Shown in pieces: positions 27,317-36,660 of a DNA stretch of 64,000 nucleotides (positions are counted from its first letter, which is position 1; each line of letters begins with the position of its first letter). This DNA comes from an uncultured Sulfitobacter sp. Its GTDB lineage: Bacteria > Pseudomonadota > Alphaproteobacteria > Rhodobacterales > Rhodobacteraceae. Below the pieces are notes generated by a model that made no database searches, was not told the DNA's origin, and worked only from the letters and a program-made list of their open reading frames with translations. The stretch covers positions 903,291-967,290 of the forward strand of contig NZ_CANMQS010000002.1 of the NCBI RefSeq assembly GCF_947500075.1, read 5' to 3'. The position numbers were made by a program, and so were the translations under genes.

Positions 27317-27793
27317 ATGAGCAAGAGCCTGAAACGTGTCCGCGCTGCACTTGAAAGCGCCGGAGTCCCTGTCGATGTGCGTGAAACCGCCCTCGCCCGC
27401 ACGGCACAGGATGCAGCGACCGCCCTGGGATGCACGGTGGATCAGATCGCCAAGTCGATTGTGCTGCAAACCATAGACATCGAAGAAGCCGTTCTTTTTA
27501 TCACCGCTGGCGGCAATCAGGTCGATCTGGCCCGTGCAGCGGACCTTGCGGGCGCCCCACTGGGCAAGGCAGATGCGGCCCTTGTGCGCGCGCAAACCGG
27601 CTTTGCGATTGGCGGGGTTTCCCCTGTCGGGCATCTGACACCATGCCGTGCGTGGTTTGACGAAACGCTGCTCAAATTCGATCAAATCTGGGCTGCCGCG
27701 GGCACGCCGCATCATGTTTTTGGCCTTCCGCCACAAGAAATGCTACAGATCTCAGGCGCGCAAGTATCTGAATTCAAATCGCTTTCAAAATAA
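27317..27793 (+). CDS. YbaK/EbsC-type aminoacyl-tRNA deacylase
   Basis: 158 residues of the YbaK/ProX editing family. CTVDQIAKSIVLQT contains the conserved Lys that holds the tRNA end, and AIGGVSPVGH is the family GxxxP motif. Members remove Cys, Ala or similar residues wrongly attached to tRNA-Pro. ATG 27317 is chosen; an in-frame ATG at 27287 would overlap the divergent glnE start region. The stop TAA at 27791 touches the first of two operator-like palindromes. Confidence 0.87.
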   Translation: MSKSLKRVRAALESAGVPVDVRETALARTAQDAATALGCTVDQIAKSIVLQTIDIEEAVLFITAGGNQVDLARAADLAGAPLGKADAALVRAQTGFAIGGVSPVGHLTPCRAWFDETLLKFDQIWAAAGTPHHVFGLPPQEMLQISGAQVSEFKSLSK

Positions 27794-27812
27794 ATGTAAA
27801 AACTATTCACAT
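27794..27812. promoter_or_regulatory. Operator-like palindrome, copy 1
   Basis: ATGTAAAAACTATTCACAT has the arms ATGTAAA and TTCACAT around five bases; one arm base departs from symmetry. It lies 118 bp before the DUF2852 start and shares its arm pattern and spacing with copy 2. Confidence 0.55.
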
Positions 27813-27851
27813 CATCTCTTGCAAAGCGGCGGGTAATGGCCATTTTGATTG

Positions 27852-27870
27852 ATGTGAAAGGCATTCACAT
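27852..27870. promoter_or_regulatory. Operator-like palindrome, copy 2
   Basis: ATGTGAAAGGCATTCACAT has perfect 7-bp arms ATGTGAA/TTCACAT around five bases. It lies 60 bp before the DUF2852 start. The centres of copies 1 and 2 are 58 bp apart. The half-site spacing is one base longer than in a CRP site, so a different dimeric regulator is expected. Confidence 0.6.
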
Positions 27871-27929
27871 AAGACCTCTCACTTCACACCGGGCCGCGAA
27901 ACAGGCCTGACCAACTGGAAGGCTTGACC

Positions 27930-28340
27930 ATGACCACTCTGACCCAAGACCACAGCTATGCACCGCGCGACAGCTGGCTGACCCGCGCCGAGCGTTGGTT
28001 GGATGACAAAGGCAAAGGTGCCTGGATCGCCGCGATGGTCCTCGGCTTTATCCTTTTCTGGCCAGTCGGCCTCGCCCTTCTCGCTTACATGATCTGGAGC
28101 AAACGTATGTTTTCTGGCAAATCCTGCGCAACCCGGCGCACCCGTTCGATGATGTCCACCAGCAAGACCGGCAACGCCGCGTTTGACGCCTACAAAGAAG
28201 ACACGCTGCGCCGTCTGGAAGAAGAGCAGAGCAACTTCGAAAGCTTCCTGGCCCGCCTGCGCGAAGCCAAGGACAAGGCAGAGTTTGACCAGTTCATGGA
28301 CGAACGTGCCCGCAAGAACGACGACACGGCGGAGGCGTAA
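27930..28340 (+). CDS. DUF2852 membrane protein
   Basis: 136 residues. One clear membrane segment (GAWIAAMVLGFILFWPVGLALLAYMIW, about 30-57) is followed by a helical, charged tail with coiled-coil character (DTLRRLEEEQSNFESFLARLREAKDKAEFDQFMDERA). This is the DUF2852 pattern, common in alphaproteobacteria, with no known function. ATG 27930 has GGAAGG upstream. Two matching palindromes upstream point to dedicated transcription control. Confidence 0.85.
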   Translation: MTTLTQDHSYAPRDSWLTRAERWLDDKGKGAWIAAMVLGFILFWPVGLALLAYMIWSKRMFSGKSCATRRTRSMMSTSKTGNAAFDAYKEDTLRRLEEEQSNFESFLARLREAKDKAEFDQFMDERARKNDDTAEA

Positions 28341-28366
28341 GCCCCGGCTGCACCAGCGTCTCCCCC

Positions 28367-28391
28367 GCCTCCCGGTTTTCCGCCGGGAGGC
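28367..28391 (+). terminator. Hairpin after the DUF2852 gene
   Basis: GCCTCCCGG and CCGGGAGGC pair perfectly around TTTTCCG. No long T run follows, so it may be a weak terminator or an RNA-stabilising hairpin before the RDD gene. Confidence 0.5.
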
Positions 28392-28410
28392 ACAACATTG
28401 AGAAAGACCC

Positions 28411-28848
28411 ATGACCGCATCTCCCGATCCTCATCACCAGCCTGAGTTTTACGAAGGCGTCCCCTTCAAACGTCTGATTGCCTGGATGATTGACACCGGT
28501 CTGATCGCCCTGATCTGTGTGCTGATCGTGCCCTTCACTGCATTCACCGGCATTTTCTTTTTCGGCTTTCTGCTGATCGTGGTTGGTTTTGCTTACCGGG
28601 TGATCACCTTGGCCAATGGATCGGCCACATGGGGCATGCGGATCATGTCCATGGAAATCCGCGATGCACAGGACCAGCCGCTGAGCCTCGGCCTCGCTTT
28701 TTTGCACACGCTAGGGTATAGTCTGTCGGTGACACTGACCATCGTTCAGGTTGTTTCGATTGTGTTCATGTGCACCTCGGCGCGGGCGCAGGGCCTCACG
28801 GACATGTTCCTTGGCACCGTCCCGATGAACCGGCGCCAAAGAACGTAA
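28411..28848 (+). CDS. RDD-family membrane protein
   Basis: 145 residues with three membrane segments. The first helix follows [15 protein letters not shown], where the R and D residues match the RDD signature, and [14 protein letters not shown] is the second conserved block. RDD proteins are small inner-membrane proteins; some act as sodium/proton antiporters, but most have no known role. It lies between the DUF2852 gene and bpt on the same strand. Confidence 0.85.
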   Translation: MTASPDPHHQPEFYEGVPFKRLIAWMIDTGLIALICVLIVPFTAFTGIFFFGFLLIVVGFAYRVITLANGSATWGMRIMSMEIRDAQDQPLSLGLAFLHTLGYSLSVTLTIVQVVSIVFMCTSARAQGLTDMFLGTVPMNRRQRT

Positions 28849-28919
28849 CCATTTTATTAAAAGCACCCTTGGCGCAAGGGTCCGGCATGGCTATCATTTG
28901 CGAAACCGGAACGGATTCC

Positions 28920-29741
28920 ATGCGCCACAGTCTGCCCCTGACCCCGCAGTTTTACGTGACTGCCCCACAACCCTGCCCCTATCTGGAGGGCAGGATGGAG
29001 CGGAAGCTGTTTACGGCCCTTCAAGGGGAAAACGCGGCTGAGTTGAACGACAGCCTTTCAGCGCAGGGTTTTCGCCGCTCCCAGAATGTTCTGTATCGGC
29101 CGTCTTGCGCCGATTGCGCGGCCTGCCTGTCAGCCCGAATAGATGTTTCCGCATTCGCGCCGTCGCGCAGCCAAAAGCGGACCATCAAGCGCAACGAGGG
29201 GTTGAACAGACGCGCCACCTCCCCCTGGGCGACCGAAGACCAATACGCCCTCTTCCGCAAATACCTCGACAGCCGTCACGCAGATGGCGGCATGGCGGAT
29301 ATGGATGTCTTCGAATTCGCCGCCATGATCGAGGAAACCCCGATCCGCAGCCGCGTGATCGAATACCACGACATCGAAAGCGGAGAGCTGATTGGCGTCT
29401 GCCTGACAGATGTGCTGGGGGACGGGGTCAGCATGGTCTACTCCTTCTACACCCCTGACCGCCCACGGGCGAGCCTTGGAAACTACATCATTCTCGATCA
29501 TGTGGAAATCGCCCGTGCAGCGGGCCTTCCTTACGTCTATCTGGGTTATTGGGTGCCCGGCAGCCAGAAGATGGGGTACAAGGCCAACTTTGCCGGGCTG
29601 GAGGTCTACATGGGCGGGGCGTGGCAAAAGCTGAAAGATCCCGAGACGTTCGAGCTCAAGCAGCACCCACTCAGCAACGATCCGATTGCCGAACAGGTTG
29701 CCAATATCTCGCTACCGGATGTCGGCCCGCGCAGCCGCTGA
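28920..29741 (+). CDS. bpt: Aspartate/glutamate leucyltransferase (N-degron enzyme)
   Basis: 273 residues. [19 protein letters not shown] opens the ATE N-terminal domain, with the Cys pair [12 protein letters not shown]. The C-terminal acetyltransferase-like fold has [26 protein letters not shown], the family hallmark. It attaches Leu to proteins that begin with Asp or Glu, marking them for ClpS/ClpAP. ATG 28920 gives the usual start [17 protein letters not shown] 28887 is in frame but less likely. Confidence 0.92.
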   Translation: MRHSLPLTPQFYVTAPQPCPYLEGRMERKLFTALQGENAAELNDSLSAQGFRRSQNVLYRPSCADCAACLSARIDVSAFAPSRSQKRTIKRNEGLNRRATSPWATEDQYALFRKYLDSRHADGGMADMDVFEFAAMIEETPIRSRVIEYHDIESGELIGVCLTDVLGDGVSMVYSFYTPDRPRASLGNYIILDHVEIARAAGLPYVYLGYWVPGSQKMGYKANFAGLEVYMGGAWQKLKDPETFELKQHPLSNDPIAEQVANISLPDVGPRSR

Positions 29742-29797
29742 GGCGTATCACGGGGCCTTTCTGCGCAACTGAGTGCTTCAGGTTTTGGATTGGCTGT

Positions 29798-30262
29798 TTA
29801 GAGTTCCCGCCAGCGGGGCAAGCCGATCCGCTCAGCCTTGCGTTTGTAGATCGCGGCGAAGGTGACGCTGAACCCGATGTTCACACCAAGAAACATCGCA
29901 GGTCCCACTTCAATGACCCGCGCCAGCGGAGCCGGCATGTAACCAATCGCATTGGCAATCGACACAGCCCCCAGAAAGATCACGGTGAACATCGCCATCG
30001 CAAAGATGGTCAAGCTGGCCCAGGAGTGAAAGTGCAGCGGCTTCAGGATGTAGCCAACCTTCGACAACAGCCGGAAGGGCAAGGGATAGGCATAGTTGCC
30101 TCTGACGCCGGCCTCGTTCAGCAGCCGCAACGCGCGCGCCAGCCGGTCCCGGCGCTTCTGGTGCCGGTCCATCTTCACAGGCTTTTCAAGCCGCGCCTTC
30201 TTGGGGGCAGCGGCCTGCGCATTCAGACGGCTCAGACGGGCCTCCAGATTGCGATCGCTCAT
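29798..30262 (-). CDS. Membrane protein of unknown function with a basic N-terminus
   Basis: 154 residues. The first 70 residues are very basic (ARLSRLNAQAAAPKKARLEKPVKMDRHQKRRDRL). Two hydrophobic segments follow (LTIFAMAMFTVIFLGAVSIANAI and VIEVGPAMFLGVNIGFSVTFAAIY). No family is recognised. The ATG at 30262 gives a natural start, while the open frame further upstream has no binding site. It is convergent with bpt and lies downstream of the TRAP operon on the same strand, separated by a terminator. Confidence 0.68.
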   Translation of the reverse strand: MSDRNLEARLSRLNAQAAAPKKARLEKPVKMDRHQKRRDRLARALRLLNEAGVRGNYAYPLPFRLLSKVGYILKPLHFHSWASLTIFAMAMFTVIFLGAVSIANAIGYMPAPLARVIEVGPAMFLGVNIGFSVTFAAIYKRKAERIGLPRWREL

Positions 30263-30362
30263 GCGTTTTCTCGACGGATGCGGTTCATGCAGGCAGAGGT
30301 AGCGGTGAAACCGGGCAAAATTCTGACGTCTTTGTTGCGAGAGTTGGTAAAGGTTCAAAACA

Positions 30363-30392
30363 AAATGGCCACCCCGGATGGAGTGGCCATTT
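30363..30392 (-). terminator. Rho-independent terminator of the TRAP operon
   Basis: A 10-bp perfect stem (AAATGGCCAC with GTGGCCATTT) encloses a 10-base loop. On the minus strand it continues into TTTTGTTTTG. It starts 34 bp after the dctM stop. Confidence 0.85.
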
Positions 30393-30425
30393 CTTGCCGA
30401 TGTATCGGCGGTTTTTCGTCGATTC

Positions 30426-32780
30426 CTAGTTCGGAATGAGGTCTGGCACGATGGTCACGATGCCCGGCAGGAAAAACAGCACCGCGAGTCCTGCCACCTG
30501 TATCAGCACGAAGGGCACGATCCCGCGATAGATATGCGCTGTTGTCACGCTCGCCGGGGCGACGCCGCGCAGATAGAACAGCGCAAAGCCAAAGGGCGGC
30601 GTCAGGAACGAGGTTTGCAGGTTCACCGCGATCATGATCGTCACCCACTTGGGATCAAACGACCCGCCGTAGATCACCGGCCCCACAATCGGGACAACGA
30701 TGTAGATGATCTCAAGGAAATCCAACACAAAGCCCAGCACGAAGAGCACCAGCATCACCAGCAGGAACACTGTATATTCGTTATCAAACGACTTCAGGAA
30801 CTGCTGGATGTAGTGTTCCCCGCCAAAGCTGATCACCACAAGGTTCAGAAGCTGCGACCCGATGAGGATTGTAAACACCATCGAGGTGACCTTGGCCGTC
30901 TCCCGCACCACCGGCGTCAGCACACCGGAGGTATACAGGATGTAGCAGGAGAACAGCAGACCAAAGATCGCGTAAAGGTAGGCACCATAGGCGATGAAGA
31001 ACGCCACCCAGTTCTCAAAGCCCACATCGTCCTGATTGATGCGCAGATCAAAGTTCACGCCCACAAGGATGCAGACAATGATCGCCAGCGTTGACCAGAT
31101 GATCACCTTCGGCGACCGGTCCTCGTCCTTGAGCTTGCGGTACGCCGCCAGCATGATCGCACCACCCGCCCCCAGCGCCGCTGCGGGCGTCGGGTTGGTG
31201 ATACCGCCAAGGATGGAGCCCAGCACCGCCACGATCAGCATCAGTGGTGGAAAGACCACCCGAATGAGCTCATTCGCGGCACAGAGCCGCGTGGCGTAGA
31301 ACACGCCATACATCGCCAGCGCAAACGGCACGGCCATCACAACGCAGGTGACCCCTGCAGACATGGTTGGTCCAACGACCACAATATCCACCAGCGCCAT
31401 CAGCACCAGACCGATACCCCCGATGATCAGCGGGCGCGTTTCTGACGAAGGCGACACACCGCGCGCGGTGGTCATGAACAGGCCCATCATCACGATCAGG
31501 ATCGCAACGCCCGTTCCGATGGGTGCGGCGCTGCTGATCTTATCGGCCAGACGCTCTTCCAATGCCTCAATGCTCAGTTTTTCGGATTGCGCCAGACCGC
31601 CGGCATCGTCGATGACCTTCTGCTCTTCAACCGCACGGTCCCACTTGTCCTGACCATGCAGGTCAATCATCGACGCTTTGCATTCCTCGCTGACGTTCGT
31701 GCGCAGGCTTGCCGCCTGCCCGATATCAGAGAAGCTGGAGATGGTCGTGCTCTGGCTGCCCACCACGTTGAGGTTGCCCAGCAGGATCGTGCCCACAATC
31801 AGCAAGGCAGGCGCACCAAGAAACCATGTGAAGGCTTCGCCGCGGGTGATCGGCTCGGAGTTTGTGGACCCCATTTCAACCGCTGGCGCCTTGTCCGGGT
31901 TCAACAACGCATAGCCAAAGGCATAAAGCGCATAGAGCAGCGCCAGCATGATCCCCGGCAGCAAGGCCGCCTGAAAGAGCGTGCCCACAGATACCACCGC
32001 CGGTTCACCCAGCAGCGTCAGCGCATCCGTACAGCCCGCCGTCTGCGCGCGGGCTTCCTGTGCTGCGGAATACAGATCACCGGCCAATGTCCCCAGCAGA
32101 ACGATCACAATCGACGGCGGAATGATCTGCCCCAACGTGCCGGAGGCCGCAATGACCCCGGTCGCAATCTCGGGCGAATAGCCGTTGCGCAGCATGGTCG
32201 GCAGGGCCAGCAGGCCCATCGTCACCACCGTCGCCCCCACGATGCCGGTGGACGCCGCCAGAAACGCCCCCACAACCACAACCGACACGGCCAGACCGCC
32301 GGGCAGTGGTCCGAAGACCTTCGCCATGGTGGTCAGCAGATCGTCAGCGATCTTGGAGCGTTCGAGCGTGATGCCCATCAGAACGAACATCAGCACCGCC
32401 AGCAGCGTCTCAATCGACTGACCGGCCAGCACACGTTCATTCATGCGGTTCACGATGAAGGACACGTTGCGGTCCAGGGCCACTTCCCAACCTGATGGGA
32501 AGACAGGCTCCGCAATGCGCGGCAATTCCGGATACCTGAAGATCGAGACGGTATCGGGTTTTATCCCGGAATTCACCAGATCGCGGTAGGCCTGCGACCC
32601 GGTATCAATCGCCGCGTGGATCAGCAAACCCGCGCTGTCCATGGCCGCAATGATCCCGAAGGAAATGATGCCCGCACCCCCAATGGCAAATGCCACCGGG
32701 AAGCCGGAGAGGATACCGCCAAAAAGGCAGATGAATACGATAATCAGGCCAACCTCGACCCCATCAAGACCAAAAAACAT
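30426..32780 (-). CDS. TRAP transporter large permease DctM, extended form
   Basis: 784 residues, far longer than the usual DctM of about 430. The N-terminal half holds DctM motifs (FGGILSGFPVAFAIGG, GVIAASGTLGQIIPPSIVIVLLG) and the C-terminal end has LDFLEIIYIVVPIVGP and QTSFLTPPFGFALFYLRG. Between them are about 300 extra residues, including a soluble piece (about 345-420) and several added membrane segments. With DctP and DctQ it imports an organic acid using the sodium gradient. Its ATG overlaps the dctQ stop (TGATG). Confidence 0.93.
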   Translation of the reverse strand: MFFGLDGVEVGLIIVFICLFGGILSGFPVAFAIGGAGIISFGIIAAMDSAGLLIHAAIDTGSQAYRDLVNSGIKPDTVSIFRYPELPRIAEPVFPSGWEVALDRNVSFIVNRMNERVLAGQSIETLLAVLMFVLMGITLERSKIADDLLTTMAKVFGPLPGGLAVSVVVVGAFLAASTGIVGATVVTMGLLALPTMLRNGYSPEIATGVIAASGTLGQIIPPSIVIVLLGTLAGDLYSAAQEARAQTAGCTDALTLLGEPAVVSVGTLFQAALLPGIMLALLYALYAFGYALLNPDKAPAVEMGSTNSEPITRGEAFTWFLGAPALLIVGTILLGNLNVVGSQSTTISSFSDIGQAASLRTNVSEECKASMIDLHGQDKWDRAVEEQKVIDDAGGLAQSEKLSIEALEERLADKISSAAPIGTGVAILIVMMGLFMTTARGVSPSSETRPLIIGGIGLVLMALVDIVVVGPTMSAGVTCVVMAVPFALAMYGVFYATRLCAANELIRVVFPPLMLIVAVLGSILGGITNPTPAAALGAGGAIMLAAYRKLKDEDRSPKVIIWSTLAIIVCILVGVNFDLRINQDDVGFENWVAFFIAYGAYLYAIFGLLFSCYILYTSGVLTPVVRETAKVTSMVFTILIGSQLLNLVVISFGGEHYIQQFLKSFDNEYTVFLLVMLVLFVLGFVLDFLEIIYIVVPIVGPVIYGGSFDPKWVTIMIAVNLQTSFLTPPFGFALFYLRGVAPASVTTAHIYRGIVPFVLIQVAGLAVLFFLPGIVTIVPDLIPN

Positions 32781-33748
32781 CAGTGTGTCCCCTCATAGGC
32801 TTCTTCGCCTTCGCCCAACGTGTCCTTGTCGAGGTATTTGCCCGCAGAATCCTCGCCTTCGCGCATCTCGCACCAACTGCGATAGAACAATGCGATGGCT
32901 TGCAGGATCACCATCACGCAGAACATGCATAGCAGCACCTTGAAGATGAAGTATCCATTGAAGCCGTTTGGCGAAAAGCCGATCGTCTCCACATTCCACT
33001 TCAACAGGCGCGATTTGCGCAGCAAAAGCTCCAATCGGTCAGAGGCGGAGGGGTTCGGTGTCACCAGATGACGCCACATGAAGAACCACCCGTAAAGCCA
33101 TGTCACCACTGCAAAAGGGATCATGAAAAACAGCGCGCCGAACATGTCGACGATCTTTTTCGTGCGGAACTTGGCCCCGGCATAGAACAGGTCCACCCGC
33201 ACATGCCCGCCTTGAATGAACGTGTAGGACACGCACAGACAGACGACCATGGCGTTGAAAAGCTTCAACTCTTCTGCGAACCACGAGATGTCGAATTGCA
33301 GCGGGATACCAAAGCCGATGGAGATATCCGGTCGGGTGAAGATCCGCTGCATGAACACGATGATGATCTGCTGGATCACCATGATCAGGCCCGCCCAGGC
33401 AAAGAGTCGGCCCATGAAGTTGCCAAACCCCTCAAGGCCGCGCACGCAGCCCCACATCACCGACCGCTTCCATATGCCCACTGCCGTAAGAATGACCAGC
33501 ATCATCGCGCAGACAAAGAAGAACTCAACCGAACCACCGTAGTAGATGAAGCGCATCAGCGCCTCGGGGTTGGACCAGTTCAACCACAACTGCGGCTGAA
33601 ACAGCGCCGCGAAGAAGTTGTAAGGTGCCTCAAGCAGATTGCCCAAAACAAACTGGACCATGCCGCTGTCCTGGAATTTGTCGAGACAGCTGAGCTTTGC
33701 GCCCTCAGCTGCACGGAAAAATCCCTCACATACCACGTCATCTGCCAT
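32780..33748 (-). CDS. TRAP transporter small permease DctQ, extended form
   Basis: 322 residues, about twice the usual DctQ. Several membrane segments are visible; the typical DctQ pattern lies in the middle (WFAEELKLFNAMVVCLCVSYTFIQGGHVRVDLFYAGAKFRTKKIVDMFG). The N-terminal 100 residues and the charged C-terminus are additions. The extended dctQ and dctM occur together, suggesting they fit each other. It is translated with dctM through a one-base overlap. Confidence 0.9.
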   Translation of the reverse strand: MADDVVCEGFFRAAEGAKLSCLDKFQDSGMVQFVLGNLLEAPYNFFAALFQPQLWLNWSNPEALMRFIYYGGSVEFFFVCAMMLVILTAVGIWKRSVMWGCVRGLEGFGNFMGRLFAWAGLIMVIQQIIIVFMQRIFTRPDISIGFGIPLQFDISWFAEELKLFNAMVVCLCVSYTFIQGGHVRVDLFYAGAKFRTKKIVDMFGALFFMIPFAVVTWLYGWFFMWRHLVTPNPSASDRLELLLRKSRLLKWNVETIGFSPNGFNGYFIFKVLLCMFCVMVILQAIALFYRSWCEMREGEDSAGKYLDKDTLGEGEEAYEGTH

Positions 33749-33877
33749 TGGTGTTCCCCCCTGTTTATTGGGCTGCGCACTGTTGTTGCACGCTTATTCG
33801 GCCTCTCCCGATGGCCGTTTTTGATGTGCGTCAAGGGCCGCTGGTATGCGGCCCTCAACACGTGTCTTTAGAAAGGC

Positions 33878-34966
33878 TTACGCCTTGTTGCGCACGCGCT
33901 CACGCTGCTCAACATAGAAGGCGTCGGACTTGGACAGCCACTCAGCCGAAGACGTCAGCGACGCTTCAAAGCTCTCGCGTGTCCGGGCGAACAGCTCATC
34001 ACCCATGTTTTCGTCCATCACCTCGGCAGAGGCGGCGCCGAAGGCATCCCACACATCATCGGAGAACTGCATGGTTTTCACACCCTGCTGCTGCAAACGG
34101 CCCAGTGCGGCACCGTTGTTGGCCAGCGTCTGTGCCAGCTGCACGTGGGTTGTCGCCATCGCTGCATACTCAATGATCTTCTGGTGCGCTGTGGACAGCT
34201 CGTTGAAGACATCAAGGTTGACCGCAGCCGCAAGACCGGAGCCTGGCTCGTGGAAACCCGCTGTGTAGTAGACTTTGGCAACTTCCTGGAAACCCGCGCG
34301 TTCGTCCGCGAAGGGACCAACCCACTCCAGACCGTCTAGAGCACCCGAAGACAGCGCCTGATAGAGTTCACCACCGGGGATGTTCTGCACGGATGCGCCG
34401 AGCTTGCCCAGCACCTTGCCGCCCAGACCGGGCATACGGAACTTCAGACCATTGAAGTCAGCCGCAGAGCCGATTTCATTGCGGAACCAGCCACCGGACT
34501 GGGAACCGGAGTTACCCGCGAGGAAGGACTTCAGGTTGAAGACTTCGCCCAGCTCATTGTGGAGCTCATGGCCGCCACCGTGGTGGTACCAGTTTGTCAG
34601 TTCCTGCGCTGTGCCGCCGAAAGGCACGGCTGTGTAATAGGCGTAGGCAGGGTGCTGACCGATGAAGTAGTAGTCAGCGGAGTGATACATATCGGCCTGA
34701 CCAGAAGATACCGCGTCAAAAACCTCGAACGCGCCGACCAACTCGCCGGGGGCTTTCTTGTCGATGGTCAGCGTGCCGTCAGACATCTCATCAACCATGG
34801 TGTTGAGATATGTCGCCGCATCGTCCAGCACGGCGAAGCCGCGCGGCCAGGATGTGACCATTGTCAGGGTGCGGTGGCCTGCTGCATATGCAGGGGCTGC
34901 CAGTGTGGATGCTGCAGCGGCCGTACCGCCAAGCGCAGATGTCTTCAGAAATGAACGACGATCCAT
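33878..34966 (-). CDS. TRAP solute-binding protein DctP, TakP-like, Tat-exported
   Basis: 362 residues. The N-terminus MDRRSFLKTSALGG is a twin-arginine signal ending at APAYAAG. The mature part has features of the TakP (2-oxoacid) group: LTMVTSWPRGF, the NWYHHGGGHEL block, GGWFRNEIGSAADFNGLKFRMPG and GLEWVGPFADE. A 2-oxoacid, lactate-like or sugar-acid substrate is plausible, but the ligand is not proven. ATG 34966 follows GGAGGAAAAC. The gene leads the operon; dctQ starts 129 bp later. Confidence 0.93.
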   Translation of the reverse strand: MDRRSFLKTSALGGTAAAASTLAAPAYAAGHRTLTMVTSWPRGFAVLDDAATYLNTMVDEMSDGTLTIDKKAPGELVGAFEVFDAVSSGQADMYHSADYYFIGQHPAYAYYTAVPFGGTAQELTNWYHHGGGHELHNELGEVFNLKSFLAGNSGSQSGGWFRNEIGSAADFNGLKFRMPGLGGKVLGKLGASVQNIPGGELYQALSSGALDGLEWVGPFADERAGFQEVAKVYYTAGFHEPGSGLAAAVNLDVFNELSTAHQKIIEYAAMATTHVQLAQTLANNGAALGRLQQQGVKTMQFSDDVWDAFGAASAEVMDENMGDELFARTRESFEASLTSSAEWLSKSDAFYVEQRERVRNKA

Positions 34967-35178
34967 AGGTGTTTTCCTCCCAAGGAAGTCCCGCTTCGCC
35001 ATTTTCCATGGCGCACGGGCACGATTACAGTGGCGTAACAGTAGCGCCAGCTTTGCAATTGGGAATACCAACTACTGCGTAGGGAGGCGCATCCACCCGA
35101 TTTTTATTGATTTTTTCCAGTATTGCCCCGGATATTGGCGCATTGTCCACTGCCCAAAGCCGTCCAGAGGGCGAGAGA

Positions 35179-35215
35179 CTTTGATTCGCGCCCGTTTCAG
35201 CGTATCGAATCAAAG
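35179..35215. promoter_or_regulatory. Inverted repeat overlapping the histidine kinase ribosome binding site
   Basis: CTTTGATTCG (35179-35188) and CGAATCAAAG (35206-35215) are perfect reverse complements with 17 bases between. The right arm overlaps the AAAGG binding site just before ATG 35218. It can be an operator or an RNA hairpin that hides the start site. In the same divergent region CAGTAG (35039-35044) and CTACTG (35072-35077) form another dyad. Confidence 0.55.
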
Positions 35216-35217
35216 GT

Positions 35218-36660
35218 ATGTTACGTCGCCTGCCCCAACTCGCCCTCAGCTATGCCCAAAAGCTGACGCTGCTGGCTGCCGTGCCGCTGATTGTGGCGGT
35301 GGCGATGATCGCCGTGGTCGTCGCCCTGCAATCGCGCGCCTTGGCGGAGCGGGAGATCAGTCTGCTGGAAAACCAGTTGATCGAGGCCAAGAAGGCCGAG
35401 TTGCGCAATTACGTCACCCAGGCCCGCAACGGCTTCTACTTCATCTACGGCAACGCCGCCCCCGATGACAGTGCCGCCAAAGCGCAGGTCGCCCAGATTC
35501 TTTCTGCAATGATCTTTGGCGAGGAAGGCCAGTTTTTTGTCTACGACTACGATGGCACAGCGCTCGTCAGCCCGCGTCAGACCGACCGCATCAACACCAA
35601 CCGCAGCGGAGAGACCGACAGCGAAGGCACGCCCGTTGTCGATGAACTGATCCGCATTGCGCGCGACGGTGCCGGTTTTCACAGCTATCTCTGGCCCAAG
35701 ACCACCACTGGTGAAGAAGCGCGGATGATCACCTATGTGACCTCCTTCCCGTCCTGGCAGTGGGCGGTGGGCACAGGCGTGTTCATTGATGACGTTCTGG
35801 CATCGGTCGCGGCGGCCCGCGCGGATGTGGAAACCCGCATTCAGCGCACTTTTGTCTATATCGGCGCCATCACCCTCGCCGCCCTGTTCGTGGTCTTTGG
35901 CACCGGCATGTTGATCAACCTGCGCGAACGCCGCTTGGCCGATGCCAAGTTGAAACGCCTCACCCAACGGGTGTTTGACGCGCAGGAAGAGGAACGCGGA
36001 CGCGTTGCGCGGGAATTGCACGACGGGATCAGCCAGATCCTCGTCGGCGTCAGATATGCGCTGGAAAACACCCGGTTGCGGCTGGCCGGCGGCAAGGACG
36101 GCGCGCAGGAGCCGCTTGAGAAAGGTATCGCCTCGCTGGGCGAAGCCATCACCGAAGTCCGCAGGATCAGCCGTGATCTGCGCCCCGGCGTGCTGGATGA
36201 TCTGGGCCTTGGCCCCGCGATCAAGACCCTGACCGAAGATTTCGCCACCCGCACCGGCATCACCTGCGCCTTTGAAACGGTGGTCTTCCGCAACCGGCTG
36301 GACAATGACGCGCGCATCGCGCTGTACCGGATCGCCCAGGAAGCGCTGACCAACGTCGAACGACATGCGGGCGCGACCCATGTCGCCGTCGACATCCGTG
36401 GCCACCGCAAGGGTGCCACGCTGAGGATCAGCGACAATGGACGCGGGCTGGCAGACAAGAACCACGCGCGCGGCTCAGCCGGTCTTGGACTGCGCAATAT
36501 GCAGGAACGGATGGAACAATTGGGCGGGCGGCTCGACATTTCGGAAACGCAGGGCGGCGGGACAACCATTGCAGCCACGGTTCCGCTCAGCCATATGCTC
36601 ACTCCGCAAAGCAAATCCGCTCCCGCCCCCAAAGCAAACCCGAAAGTAGCTGCCGAATGA
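35218..36660 (+). CDS. Membrane histidine kinase with a cache sensor (NarL partner type)
   Basis: 480 residues. Membrane segment 1 is at about 18-38, a periplasmic single-cache domain follows (about 40-205, with GEEGQFFVYDYDGTALVSP and PSWQWAVGTGVF), and segment 2 lies at about 212-234. The HisKA_3 domain has ERGRVARELHDGISQ with His268, and the ATPase region has ISDNGRGL. Cache domains of this kind sense small organic acids. It is divergent from the TRAP operon and overlaps the response regulator, like DctS/DctR. Control of the transporter is an inference. Confidence 0.92.
   Translation: MLRRLPQLALSYAQKLTLLAAVPLIVAVAMIAVVVALQSRALAEREISLLENQLIEAKKAELRNYVTQARNGFYFIYGNAAPDDSAAKAQVAQILSAMIFGEEGQFFVYDYDGTALVSPRQTDRINTNRSGETDSEGTPVVDELIRIARDGAGFHSYLWPKTTTGEEARMITYVTSFPSWQWAVGTGVFIDDVLASVAAARADVETRIQRTFVYIGAITLAALFVVFGTGMLINLRERRLADAKLKRLTQRVFDAQEEERGRVARELHDGISQILVGVRYALENTRLRLAGGKDGAQEPLEKGIASLGEAITEVRRISRDLRPGVLDDLGLGPAIKTLTEDFATRTGITCAFETVVFRNRLDNDARIALYRIAQEALTNVERHAGATHVAVDIRGHRKGATLRISDNGRGLADKNHARGSAGLGLRNMQERMEQLGGRLDISETQGGGTTIAATVPLSHMLTPQSKSAPAPKANPKVAAE

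Noticed and set aside
27852..27870. CRP site
   Set aside because: TGTGA and TCACA are seven bases apart instead of six, and the upstream copy has TGTAA.
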